64,000 bases of DNA from Littorina saxatilis (GCF_037325665.1 NC_090253.1:44833058-44897057); one strand, 5' to 3'; shown: positions 11,432 through 21,490, numbered from the stretch's first letter. Made by a program: numbers and translations. Notes: generated by a model not told the origin, from the letters alone.

Positions 11432-11746
11432 CTGATCGTTCTCCAATGGTCGAACCCATCCAGAGGCAGGGTTCCGTTCAAAGAACCCCTGGCCAGCCAG
11501 ACTATCGTGGGGAACCAATCAGAGACGTGGATGAGAGCCCTGTTGACGTAGCCCTGTTTGTGCAGGAGGGGGCTGTGCACGAAGCCCACCCCGTGCAGCC
11601 CCCCCTACCACAGCGACCCCTTCCACCCCCTCAGGGGGTAATTGTTGCCTCCCTCGTATATCTGGCTCGTCGCGATATAACCTTCGTGGTTGAAAACGAC
11701 GTTAAACACCAAATAAAGAAAAGAAAGTATATCTGGCCCCCGTTGT
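11432..11746 (-). pseudogene. arylsulfatase B-like exon interrupted by a SINE tail
   Basis: On the minus strand the acceptor TTTCAG is followed by DNGGQIY, then a 60-bp insertion, then GGNNYPLRGWKGSLW, a TAG, and [39 protein letters not shown]. The donor is AG/GTTCGTG. This is the NGG...W-L-GG-RG-GFVHSP block conserved in arylsulfatases B/I/J. The insertion has an 11-bp target duplication and the expected Glu codon after SLW is a stop. Both show that the locus is a pseudogene. Confidence 0.8.
11667..11726 (+). mobile_element. 60-bp SINE-tail insertion in an arylsulfatase exon
   Basis: The inserted sequence begins TCGTCGCGATATAACC and ends AAATAAAGAAAAGAAA. It is flanked by perfect 11-bp copies of GTATATCTGGC at 11656-11666 and 11727-11737. 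Removing it and one copy restores continuity of the exon. It corresponds to the 3' end of a SINE-type repeat and has no promoter head. Confidence 0.85.
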
Positions 11747-11904
11747 CTGAAACACAACGCTGAACAAATATTGATGGGATTGGATGATTTATATAGGCTT
11801 TACGGCCTACTACATTTGTCCCCACAAACTAAACTAATAACCAACGGGAAGTAAAACGCGCTCGAAATGCATACGACATAATTGTGTAATGGAGTAAGCG
11901 AGAG

Positions 11905-11965
11905 AGGTCGTCGCGATATAACCTTCGTGGTTGAAAACGACGTTAAACACCAAATAAAGAAAGAA
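11905..11965 (+). mobile_element. second 60-bp SINE-tail insertion
   Basis: This is almost the same 60 bp as at 11667-11726, beginning at nearly the same internal base. It is flanked by 12-bp copies of AGTAAGCGAGAG at 11893-11904 and 11966-11977, so it is an independent insertion. The rest of 11750-12128 contains nothing recognised. Confidence 0.85.
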
Positions 11966-12128
11966 AGTAAGCGAGAGTTATCCGGAACCAATCTCCTGGC
12001 ACCTGAGAGAATAACAAGCATTGAAATGAACAAGCGACTTTCATCCTCCTCCATTACACATGTCGAATGCATTTAGAGCGCTTACTTCCCTTTGGTTATC
12101 AGATCTCTAAACAGCGCTCTGCTTCATT

Positions 12129-12542
12129 ACATTTAGTCAAGTTATGACTAAACTAGAATGAATACCCGCTTCGCCGGGTAGCCGGCTTCGCCGGGAAGAA
12201 GTACTTTGAGCCGTACGCCGGCTTCGCCGGGTCCGAACAATGGACCCGCCAAGCTTAGGTCCCTCCCAGATTCGTGGAATGGGAACAGCACGAAAATGAT
12301 TCAGTGGCCATAATGCCATTCCTGACCATATCGAGTCCCATCCTTGTCGACGAATGTAACCGTGTTAATCACCTTTGGAGGCGAACTCCACTCAAACAGG
12401 ACTGAGCAAGTTAGAGCTTATCTCTAAGCCCTTTTGAACTGTTATGGCTTCTCAAAGGAAGGCCAGTACATAAAATTACACAAAAGCCGCCAAACCACAT
12501 CACAAACAGAACTGAACAATGCACAGGTGTTGCTCACATAGA

Positions 12543-12598
<56 letters not shown>

Positions 12599-14139
12599 GA
12601 GAAGCCGTATCTATAGAGAGATAGATGACAGTGTATTTTTCGCGTGGCTATAAATTGATTCGATCTTTGCACTTTTACAGTGAGGATAATTTACGGGTCC
12701 AATTTACGTTCTGGACACTGCGGTGACCTTCTAAAAATAGTAACAGAACGCCGGGAATATCCGAAGATGCCCCCTTCATACAAAAGTGCACCATACGAAG
12801 GAAGGGAGGTAAACGCTGAAAACATGGAGAAGATGAGAAGATAAGGAAGAGTTACTTATAATGGTGAAATGAACACAAAAACCAAATTCGGTTCAGCGCT
12901 GCGCGCTGAGAGCACGTGTTGAAATATCTCATCGATGATATTGTGTCCGGGGTGTAGCTGAATACGGTGTCCAAATTTGAAAAAGATCCACCGAGAACTT
13001 TGGCTTTGGTGTGTCGGTATGGGGGCCCGGGTAGCTGAGGTGGAACCAAAATAGCTGAGGTGGAACCAAAATCGGTTCAGCGCTGCGCGCTGAGAGCACG
13101 TGTTGAAATATCGACCAGGTTGTGTCCTGTACCGGGTCTACCTGAATATGCCCACCAAATTTGAAGCAGATCCATCGAGAACTTTGGCCGTGCATCGCGA
13201 ACTCACACACAGACACACACACAGACACACACACAGACAAACAGACACAAGTCGTATATATATATAGATGTTTTAACATCGAGGGGGGAATCGAGACGAG
13301 GGTCGGGGTGTATGTGCGTGTGTGTGTCTGTGTGTGTGTGTGTGTGTATGTGTGTGTGTGTGTGTGCGTGCGTGCGTGTAGAGCGATTCAGACCAAACTA
13401 CTGGACCGATCTTTATGAAATTTGACATGAACGTTCCTGGTTATGATATCCCCGAACGTTTTTTTCTTCTTTTTTTTTTATAAATGTCTTTGATGACGTC
13501 ATATCCGGCTTTTCGTGAAAGTTGAGGCGGCACTGTCACGCCATCATGTTTCAACCAAATTGGTTGAAATTTTGGTCAAGTAATGTTCGACGAAGCCCGG
13601 ACTTCGGTATTGCATTTCAGCGTGGTGGCTTAAAAATTAATTAATGACTTTGGTCATTAAAAATCTGAAAATTAAAAAAAAAAAAATGTTTTATAAAACG
13701 ATCCAAATTTATGTTCATCTTATTTTCTATTATTTGCTGATTCCACAAACATATAAATATGTTATATTTGGATTAACAACAAGGTCTGAAAATTAAATAT
13801 ATAAAAATTATTTTCAAAATTGATTTTTCGAAATCAATTTAAAAACACTTTCATCTTATTCCTTGTCGGTTCCTGATTCCAAAAACATATAGATATGATA
13901 TGTTTGGATTAAAAACACGCTCAGAAAGTTAAAACGAAGAGAGGTACAGAAAAGCATGCTATCGTTCTCAGCGCAACTACTACCCCGCTCTTCTTGTCAA
14001 TTTCACTGCCTTTGCCGTGAGCGGTGGACTGACGATGCTACGAGTATACGGTCTTGCTGCGTTGCATTGCGTTCAGTTTCATTCTGTGAGTTCGACAGCT
14101 ACTTGACTAAATGTTGTATTTTCGCCTTACGCGACTTGT
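12129..14139 (+). mobile_element. dispersed repeat R1, copy 3, interrupted by R2
   Basis: The left-end hairpin of R1 (ATTTAGTCAAG plus complement) is at 12129-12151. The remainder of R1 resumes at about 13270 with TTTTAACATCGAGG and runs to CCTTACGCGACTTG. The two pieces meet if R2 (12152-13269) is removed. An internal GT microsatellite lies at 13320-13370. Confidence 0.75.
12152..13269 (+). mobile_element. dispersed repeat R2, copy 1
   Basis: This non-coding repeat of about 1.1 kb has a second copy at 40649-41744. Both begin ACTAGA(A)TGAATACCC and end GTCGTATATATATATAGAT. The first 100 bp contain three copies of a CTTCGCCGGG motif able to fold into small hairpins. Microsatellite AC lies in the middle. 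Near the 3' end two blocks share GCTGCGCGCTGAGAGCACG. No terminal inverted repeats were seen, so a Helitron-like or other non-autonomous type is possible. Confidence 0.7.
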
Positions 14140-14330
14140 TTTGTTTTTAAAATTAAACTAAACTAAACACAAAAAGCGCATGAAAGCCGGTCAGTCTCTT
14201 TCAGGGCGGGTTCAGTGATAACTCGGAACATAATAAAGTGACAATGTTCAGTCGGAAATAACTCTGTCGGGTTTGTATGGGTTGTGAAAGAGTTACTATT
14301 GGGGGCTTAGGCCAACAACAAACAATAGTC
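14140..14330. other. no feature seen
   Basis: This stretch lies between R1 copy 3 and a short inverted-repeat element. It has no coding or RNA signal that I can support. Confidence 0.4.
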
Positions 14331-14535
14331 TGTTTACGGTATCCCGACCGACCCTATTTTTTCGCGCGACCTTAGACTTTTTGGGGGCATTTGGGAAAAA
14401 GAAACAAAAAATTTTAATTGTTTTTAAAAAAATCTTAGTTTTTTGGCAAAATAACTGAAAAATATGGGGGTTTTTGGAGAAAAAAAAATCCCGACCTACC
14501 GACCCTATTTATTTGGCCTATGTTACCGTAAACAT
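14331..14535. mobile_element. MITE-like element
   Basis: The ends are perfect inverted repeats, TGTTTACGGTA and TACCGTAAACA. Just inside them CCGACC..ACCCTATTT occurs near both ends as a direct match. The core is A/T-rich and non-coding. It is about 205 bp long and the target duplication is unclear. Confidence 0.65.
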
Positions 14536-14683
14536 ACTATTTTTGTGTGGCCTTATAGTGTCCTCAGATATATGACTTGAATAGCGTAATATGATAAAAG
14601 AGTGAAAGAGTGAATACTCTTGCTTTAATTGAGGCAAGCTTTCCTACGTGACAATAAACCGAGCCTGGGCCCTATCTGGGTTA

Positions 14684-14802
14684 ATTACCACAAACATGCG
14701 AGACTTACCTTGTCTAAGTTGAAGCTTGTTTCGGATTTAGCCGATACATGTTACAGGAACGTTTATGTCAAGGAATAGAAGAACGCGCATGCGCAGCCTC
14801 AC
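14684..14802 (-). repeat. DIRS left inverted terminal repeat
   Basis: The segment includes CAAGGAATAGAAGAACGCGC and GCATGCGCAGCCTCACT, which match the reverse complement of 19393-19443. The outer 80 bp (ACAAACATGCGAGAC and following) are repeated, inverted, in the internal complementary region. Confidence 0.8.
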
Positions 14803-14930
14803 TCTTCAGAACATATAATACATACAACATGTACACAAATTAATTATTCTCCTTCAAGAGAACTAGACTATAACGTAACCCAAGGGCTGGGATTATTATT
14901 TCCACAGAATTAGGGTGGGACTTGACATAA

Positions 14931-15048
14931 ACGTTCCTGTAACATGTATCGGCTAAATCCGAAACAAGCTTCAACTTACACAAGGTAAGTCTCGCATGTT
15001 TGTGGTAATTTAACCTCAACATGCCAGGACGTTTACGTCAAGGAATTT
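14931..15048 (-). repeat. DIRS internal complementary region
   Basis: Bases 14931-15006 are the reverse complement of the outer left end. Bases 15008-15048 are the reverse complement of the outer right end (ACCTCAACATGCCAGGACG). The two meet head to tail, as expected of the junction template used by DIRS elements to complete their ends. Confidence 0.85.
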
Positions 15049-15126
15049 TTAGAGATATGTGTACATGTTTATCACCACTGTAACCTTCCAACTGTCAAGT
15101 TATATTCTTTGACGAAATCACTCACC

Positions 15127-16353
15127 TCAATCTTTCTTGAGAAAAGAGTCCAGTAAGACTTGACCCATGTTAACCGAAGGTGTCTTTTTGTAAAAACGAG
15201 CAAAGGTGGACTCCGACGACCATCCGGCAGCTTTCATTATGACGTCAATTGGCGTGCCCCTGGCAGCCGCTGCCGACGTACTTGCAGATCTGGTGCTGTG
15301 AGCCGTGAACAAAGAGGTATCCACACCTGCTCTACTTAGAGTGTCTCTAATCCACCGAGCCAGTGTATCTTTGGAAATTGGTCCATGAGGTATTTGATAA
15401 CTTACGAACAGTTTATCTGTGTCTCTCAAGTCCTTTGTACGACGTAAATATTCTTTGAGGGTTGCGATTACACACAGATTAGGATTTTTGTCAAACGACA
15501 ATAACTCAATTGGAGCTACATGTTTTCCTTTCTTTGATTGTTTCATCACTGAGTTTATATGAAACACACACTTGTAGCCTGTAAGTTTCATTGACGACAA
15601 AGAAAGGGAGTGAATTGTCTGACACCTTTGTCCGGATAAGATAGCAATCAATGTAGCTAACTTGCTTGATAATTCTTTTAAAGTCAATTTTCCCAATGGA
15701 ATAAGATTCTCTAGATAAGAGAGAACTGTATCTACGTCCCACGTAGCAGAGTATTTAGGGAAAGATGGTCTCAATTCAAAAATCCCCTTTACAAACCGCT
15801 TAACCAATCTGTGTTCACCAAAAGTGCCACAGTCTTCTATTTCAAGGTAGCCTGAAAGCGCTGATCTCGCAACACAGATACTACTATAACTTTGTCCAGC
15901 AGCAAACAATGTTCCCAGGAAATTTACTGCATTAATTACAGAAGGGTGAACCGAATCAATGCCTCTTTTACTCGCATACATTTTCCACTTTTTGATGTAT
16001 ACGGCATACAGTTTAGCTGTCCCTGTTCTCCAGGATGCGCAGACCACTGAGGCTGCTTGCTGCGAAAGTCCTCTGCTTCTGAGCCTACCCCTGATACTTT
16101 GCAAATAAGAATTTGCAGTGTTTTTCTGAGCCGATGCTCCATGTTTGGGTTTGCAGGCATGTGAAGTAGATTGTCCCTTGCTGACACAAGAACTGGCTTC
16201 GCTATCAACAGACTCCCTAACCGAGGGAACCAGGGCTGGCTTGGCCAGTATGGAACCACTATCACACCTTGTGCTTTGTCCTTGTTCATCTTTTGTAGTA
16301 CCCTGGGCAGTAAACAAAAAGGTGGAAAAACATACAATCGCAAACCATACCAC
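15127..16353 (-). CDS. DIRS tyrosine recombinase
   Basis: The 408-codon frame codes a phage-integrase-like protein. Its C-terminal half carries the family landmarks HSTRSASTS, then GWSSESTFARFYKK. It would carry out integration of the circular DNA form. It overlaps the end of the RT frame by about 420 bases in another frame, which is usual for DIRS. The first residues may not be translated as drawn, because the true start is uncertain. Confidence 0.85.
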   Translation of the reverse strand: MVWFAIVCFSTFLFTAQGTTKDEQGQSTRCDSGSILAKPALVPSVRESVDSEASSCVSKGQSTSHACKPKHGASAQKNTANSYLQSIRGRLRSRGLSQQAASVVCASWRTGTAKLYAVYIKKWKMYASKRGIDSVHPSVINAVNFLGTLFAAGQSYSSICVARSALSGYLEIEDCGTFGEHRLVKRFVKGIFELRPSFPKYSATWDVDTVLSYLENLIPLGKLTLKELSSKLATLIAILSGQRCQTIHSLSLSSMKLTGYKCVFHINSVMKQSKKGKHVAPIELLSFDKNPNLCVIATLKEYLRRTKDLRDTDKLFVSYQIPHGPISKDTLARWIRDTLSRAGVDTSLFTAHSTRSASTSAAAARGTPIDVIMKAAGWSSESTFARFYKKTPSVNMGQVLLDSFLKKD

Positions 16354-17918
16354 GACATGTTAAGTGCGTTGACACTAACCGCTTCTGGATCCGGCCGATA
16401 TGCTACGTATCTGGGATACTGACAATTAATTCGGGAAGCAAACAAATCTATCTCTGGCTCAAACTCAAGTATTTGAAGAGCGTTGAAGAGTAAATTCGAA
16501 TTTAGCTTCCACTCAGCATCTAAATTCAGTTTTCTAGATTCTTCATCAGCTTCGACATTCTCTACACCAGGTATGTACGCAGTTGTCACCCAAATGTCTC
16601 TATCTACACAGAAATTCCAGATTTCCTTCGTCACAGCATTACAGTTAGCTGAGTGATTAGTTCCCATGTTAGCTATGCATGCCACAGCTGTGGTATTATC
16701 GAGCATAAGTCGAATGTGAATACCCCTCTTGTCACTCGCGAAAGCCTTCAAAGCAAACAATGCAGATTGTAGTTCTAACACATTAATGTGCATCTGTTTT
16801 TCTGTCTGTGTCCAGTGCCCACCTGTTCTGCCCTCACTACAAGAACAACCCCATCCTGTGAGAGACGCATCTGAATGGATAACAAATTCTGGCTCTCCTG
16901 GTGAAACCTCAACCGGGCTATCAGCTACTAGAATGTTATCTCTCCACCATACCATGTCCTGTTTGGCTTCCTCTGAGAAAATCACTTCAGCATCATAGTT
17001 TCCATGGTTCTGTTTTAATGCCACAATTTTGTCATTTTCCATGTTTCTGTACCACAGAGCCCCATATTTCACTCCTTGAAAACTAGCCACTGCCATGCCA
17101 ATCAATTTAGCAAGCTCTCTAATCTTTGATCTCCCTTTGTCCAGTAGACTATTGGCTAATACCACAATCCTGTCCTTCCTTTCTTGAGTCAGCCTCACTG
17201 TCATTGTCTCTGAGTTGATTTCAAACCCTAGATACGTAATTTGGTGGGAAGGTCTGATAACTGATTTGGTGGGATGTATGACAAACCCCAGTTTTTGAAA
17301 CACATCAATTGATGTTTTAACATTTCTGATGCACTCTATCTCAGAATCACCGATCAGCAAAGTGTCGTCTATAAAGATGGTAGAGATAAACCCTAAGCTA
17401 TGAAGGTGGGCCATAACAGGTTTGAGAATCTTGGTAAACAAACGTGGGCAACACGCCAATCCATTAGGAAAAACCGTAAACTTATACAACTTCCCCTTCC
17501 AGAAAAACTTCAGGTACTCTTGTGATTTTTCATTCACATGAACTGAGAAGTAAGCCTCTTTTAAATCCAAAGAAGCAAACCAACAGCACTCTGTCACCAG
17601 CGCTAAAGCATGACGTAATGTTTCCATTTTGAAATGATGATACTCAACTGTCTTATTCAAGTTCTTCAGGTTAAGGATAAGTCTAAGCTTATTGTCTTTC
17701 TTCGGTCTCACAAAAATAGGTGAGATGTATTCACCCATAGTATGACTGCATTCAACAACTACTCCTTTCCTTATCAGCTCCTCTACTTCTGCGTCAATGG
17801 CCAGTGTCTGTTCTTGTGAAAACTTAGGTTGAAAAGTCTCACCACTATGCACAGGCACTTCTGTAAAATCAATGTTTACCCCTTGCACCATACTAAGGAC
17901 AACCTTGTCTGAAATCAA
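15936..17918 (-). CDS. DIRS reverse transcriptase / RNase H
   Basis: The 660-codon frame contains the RT of DIRS elements (RKGVVVECSHTMGEYISPIF, LNLKNLNKTV, FASLDLKEAYFSV, FIDDTLLIG). An RNase H domain follows (VIHSDASLTGWGCS, LQSALFALKAF, LDNTTAVACI), and then the C-terminal segment with the FASRINCQYPRYVAY-type motif common in this group. It lies downstream of the gag-like frame with a gap of about 150 bases. Confidence 0.85.
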   Translation of the reverse strand: MISDKVVLSMVQGVNIDFTEVPVHSGETFQPKFSQEQTLAIDAEVEELIRKGVVVECSHTMGEYISPIFVRPKKDNKLRLILNLKNLNKTVEYHHFKMETLRHALALVTECCWFASLDLKEAYFSVHVNEKSQEYLKFFWKGKLYKFTVFPNGLACCPRLFTKILKPVMAHLHSLGFISTIFIDDTLLIGDSEIECIRNVKTSIDVFQKLGFVIHPTKSVIRPSHQITYLGFEINSETMTVRLTQERKDRIVVLANSLLDKGRSKIRELAKLIGMAVASFQGVKYGALWYRNMENDKIVALKQNHGNYDAEVIFSEEAKQDMVWWRDNILVADSPVEVSPGEPEFVIHSDASLTGWGCSCSEGRTGGHWTQTEKQMHINVLELQSALFALKAFASDKRGIHIRLMLDNTTAVACIANMGTNHSANCNAVTKEIWNFCVDRDIWVTTAYIPGVENVEADEESRKLNLDAEWKLNSNLLFNALQILEFEPEIDLFASRINCQYPRYVAYRPDPEAVSVNALNMSWYGLRLYVFPPFCLLPRVLQKMNKDKAQGVIVVPYWPSQPWFPRLGSLLIAKPVLVSARDNLLHMPANPNMEHRLRKTLQILICKVSGVGSEAEDFRSKQPQWSAHPGEQGQLNCMPYTSKSGKCMRVKEALIRFTLL

Positions 17919-18070
17919 TTTCTCCCACTGTTATTTTCCCTAATTTGTCCTGCTTTAAATTTGTCTTTCAGATCATTGAGTAAACAAAGGGTTTGTTGTA
18001 AACTTTCATAAAATGTATTCACCTCAGAAACAGGACGCTGGGCCATGGGCAGCATGATCAGAGTTCTTGT

Positions 18071-19228
18071 CTACTTTCGGTTGTAGTTCCCGCGCGAGTT
18101 TCCTCTTGCCCTGAATGACCCCTGGGGACGGTATGTCGTCATTCCTCTCGCTGACTGAGAGGCGTGGCCTCTTCCTAAAAAAGGCCTGCCTCCTCTCTGG
18201 CTGTAAGGCTGGAACCGGTGTGCGCCACCACTGCCCCTGCCTGAAGCCGACTTGTAAGCTTCACGCGCTGTGCGAACCTTTTTGTCAACATCTTCTCCAA
18301 ACAAGTTGTCAGACCCTACCTCTATCTTTGCATTAGCGATAGAAGCGATGTCCTTTGGCAAGCAGGCTTGTAGTTGGAATCTTCGTCTCTGAGAGAGTTC
18401 TAACTGTGCTATACCCAAAAGAGCAATGACGTCACCATTTGCTGCGAGACCCGCGTTTGCCATTATTAGCACTGCTTCTTTGTCCAGATCGCTGGTCGTC
18501 TGGTTTGAAATTTCAAGCATGTCTGAATGAAGCTTGTCTGATGCATTTACTAGTGCGGCGGAGGCTTTAGACAGCAGTTTTTGAATGTTGTACAGGCGCA
18601 TGTCATTTTTCCTTGCATTCCTGTCCACACTCCCTTTGTCAATTAGCTCCTCGTTTAAATGAGGAGCTTTAATTTGCTTGCAATTTTCTGGCACCAAGTG
18701 CTTGTCTAGTTTTTCTTGCAATTTCTGGTCTGACATGCGGACAGTGAATCTGTTTTCAACGATTTTTGCCAATTTCTCAGCAACTGGGGCCCCCTCTTTT
18801 TCTGCCAGCTCCAGGTCTAATTCCAGTGTGTCCAGAATATCAGGTTTACTTGTGTTACTGTTAGCGTTTTTCACCACCACTTGAAAAACGCTTTCCTCAT
18901 CTTCCTCCTCGCCCCTGGCGAGCTCATTTTTGTCTTCTTCGCTGACCCTGTCAGCGCAAATGCCAGATATGTTACCGACCCTGTCGGAACTGGCTTCATT
19001 CTCGTGTTCAACACTGTCACTCTCTTCTAAGTGATGCATCCTTTTCTCCATACGATCAAATCGTTTCATCAACTCCGAAAACATTTCTTGCACTCCAGAG
19101 TTAGCGCCACTACGTGACAAATCTGCGCATTCCTTTTGTTCGCTATCTGACTCATCATGACTGAGATCCGCCATTGTCTTTCCGCTGTAAGCGTGGACGC
19201 AAATACCAATGAAAGAAAAACTGTTCAC
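18071..19228 (-). CDS. DIRS gag-like protein
   Basis: The 385-codon frame starts near the right terminal repeat. It has an acidic, glutamate-rich N-terminal third, a helical central part and a glycine/arginine-rich tail (GRGSGGAHRFQPYSQRGG). Position and composition fit the first ORF of DIRS elements. An internal Met (MADLSHDESDSEQ) may be the real start. Confidence 0.7.
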   Translation of the reverse strand: MNSFSFIGICVHAYSGKTMADLSHDESDSEQKECADLSRSGANSGVQEMFSELMKRFDRMEKRMHHLEESDSVEHENEASSDRVGNISGICADRVSEEDKNELARGEEEDEESVFQVVVKNANSNTSKPDILDTLELDLELAEKEGAPVAEKLAKIVENRFTVRMSDQKLQEKLDKHLVPENCKQIKAPHLNEELIDKGSVDRNARKNDMRLYNIQKLLSKASAALVNASDKLHSDMLEISNQTTSDLDKEAVLIMANAGLAANGDVIALLGIAQLELSQRRRFQLQACLPKDIASIANAKIEVGSDNLFGEDVDKKVRTAREAYKSASGRGSGGAHRFQPYSQRGGRPFLGRGHASQSARGMTTYRPQGSFRARGNSRGNYNRK

Positions 19229-19392
19229 TCACCTAAACCATTGATAAATACAATCCAAAAAAACTGTCACAATACACAAAACAATCCAATCAGCACATTC
19301 AAGTGCAGCTTTCCACAAATAGTTACACACACAAGAAGGATGTAAGCGATAATCCAAGAGATAAAATTTATGTCTGGTAGTGAAGCACTGCG

Positions 19393-19468
19393 TGCGTATT
19401 CAGTGAGGCTGCGCATGCGCGTTCTTCTATTCCTTGACGTAAACGTCCTGGCATGTTGAGGTTAAATT
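19393..19468 (-). repeat. DIRS right inverted terminal repeat
   Basis: The segment contains AGTGAGGCTGCGCATGCGCG and TTCCTTGACGTAAACGTCC, complementary to the left end. GCATGTTGAGGTTAAAT follows and pairs with the internal complementary region. The border is near 19468. Confidence 0.8.
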
Positions 19469-19985
19469 TGGGATTTTTGTTGATTTTGAAAGCTGAGTTT
19501 CTCCTCTTTCGAATGGTACACTTTATTAAACCAGATTCGCACTATAAATGTCTTTAAAACGATGTTTTATTACCCTATCTTATATTTTTGTTGACTTAAA
19601 CTTTCAACAATGAGGGGTAATCGATCCATTTTCGGCATCAGATTTCTGAAAGTATCCCTCGCAGGGCCTCACTGTATCGCATATGAATGGAAAGGTTATC
19701 GCCTCAACTTTGACCCCAAGTGTGTGCACACTTTGAATTCGACCAATGAAAAGAATTGTAAAGCGATTTTGGCCTGTAAACAAAGGAACAAACACAGCGA
19801 GCACCTGACCAACCAGCGTGCTCCTATCAGTTATTGCATAGCAACCTCAGTGTTCCGACGGTTCTGATTGGCCCGCTTCCCATCAAGGGACACAACCGTA
19901 ACGATTTCCGCGTTTACCCCACGCTTTCCCTTGCAATCAAATCAGCAAACGATCGACATTGCTGCTACGATTGCAAAGCTTTTGA

Positions 19986-20409
19986 ATGAGAATGGCGATA
20001 CTGATTTTCGAGAATGATTGTCTGCGTGAAGTAATGGAGGACTACTTCGATTCGGAAACTACGAATGCAGAGGAGGAGGAGAGTGATTGGGACGAAGATG
20101 ACAGCGAGGAAAGTCGTTCAACTCCCCAACCGGCTGAACCCATGTCTGTTTCGGACGAAGAAAACGAGGAGGAGATAGACGAACCTGTTGTTCGGATTGT
20201 CGAAGATTCTACCCCTACTGACGGCGTTTGCAACGGCCAGCTTGACCTGGCGATCCAGGAGGCGAGAGATTGGCCGTGCAACTGCAAGATGAAGGCCGAT
20301 GGCAGCAATGGAAGGCGACACGAGGGGGGGGGGGGGGAGGCTGCGTCGTTCAGTTTACACCGGAGGAGATCAAGGCAATACATATTTCGATCGCCGAGAT
20401 GAATCGAGG
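19986..20409 (+). pseudogene. first exon of an unnamed transposase-like protein
   Basis: The frame opens MRMAILIFENDCLREVMEDY, then an acidic stretch (AEEEESDWDEDDSEES), then ARDWPCNCKM. After a poly-G run near 20325-20338 the sense continues in a shifted frame as GCVVQFTPEEIKAIHISIAE then MNRG. A good donor G/GTAAAA follows at 20409. The Cys-x-Cys and TPEEI...EMNRG pattern resembles the start of a family of transposase-like proteins common in molluscs, recalled from memory. No later exon was found. Confidence 0.45.
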
Positions 20410-21490
20410 TAAAAATTCTCTCGCGTCATTGTGTTGTGTTTGTTGTTTTTTTATTTTAATTCTTGCAGTTAAAACGTTTCATGCGTCAGTAATGTTTTTT
20501 TTATCAGTCAGGGGGAAGGAAGAACAACACCAAGGCCCTTACTTTTGACAATTTTTCTTTCAACGTTACCACTTTTTACCCTCTAAAATATAAAATTTAG
20601 CTAGATTTGATAAAAATGATGATTGGAAACTAAAAAGAAAATACTTTACTGTGTTCCTGTAAATGTTCATTACAATAGAAGCATGGTTGCTAAGGAAATA
20701 TTGTGTTTGATTGTGCTTCTCCTTTGAAGGCTCTTTTCTCAAAATGGCCACCGGGCCCGTTCTATACTTTGAAACCCCATATCTCAGTGAGTTTTGAAGC
20801 TACAGGCATAAAACATATCAATTTAAAAGGAATTATGTGAAGAATATGGATATGCTAATAGCTCAATTTGCCCAAAATAGCGGTTGTCCCTGGTTTTGTG
20901 AAACTGGGTCATAGGCGAGTCACCAGCGAGGGGTGAATCTGAAACACGTGGACAAGGAGCACGCTTGGAATGTTTGCCTCAATAAAAACAAGAGTATTCA
21001 TTCTTTCACAACACGACTGAGGTATTTACGGAGCTCGTCTGTTACGTCACTCATTAACAAGTTTTTACTCCACCTTTTAACTCGTTTTGAATAAAAAATC
21101 ATTTTACAAACCCGTTATTCAAGATATAGAATACAGACTTATAATTCTTACCAAGAAACATCTTAACTACTTTTCATTTTAACGAATTCCACAGAGCATT
21201 ATCATCTCAACCCCACCCCCTGCCCTCCTCTCCTTATTTTTTTTTTATTTTTTTTGAAAGCGGACAAACACTCAAGTCCTTATTAATGGCTTAAAACCGT
21301 AGGACTTTTAATATTAATTTTAAATAAGTTTTTACTTCAGACAGCTGAAAATTGTTATCTCTTCCACCAAGAATATCGCTTTCTACCCAAAAAGGTGGAG
21401 GGGGGGGGGGGCAAAGGGGTGGACATCTCTTTAGTATTATCTCCGGCTGTAGATAGGCTTATATAGATTCATTCACTCTCAGGTCCTTAC
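20410..21490. other. no gene seen
   Basis: This is AT-rich intronic sequence of the arylsulfatase remnant. Bases 20973-21009 are an inverted match to 14600-14637 on the other side of the DIRS element. A poly-G run lies near 21400. Nothing else was recognised. Confidence 0.4.

Larger units (their letters stand above)
14684..19468 (-). mobile_element. DIRS-type tyrosine-recombinase retroelement
   Basis: Three long minus-strand ORFs (gag-like, RT/RNase H, tyrosine recombinase) lie between inverted terminal repeats. An internal complementary region sits next to the left end. This split arrangement, without LTRs or a DDE integrase, defines DIRS elements, which integrate through a circular intermediate using the recombinase. 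The element appears whole, with all three frames open, which suggests a fairly recent insertion. It sits in an intron of the arylsulfatase remnant. Confidence 0.9.
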
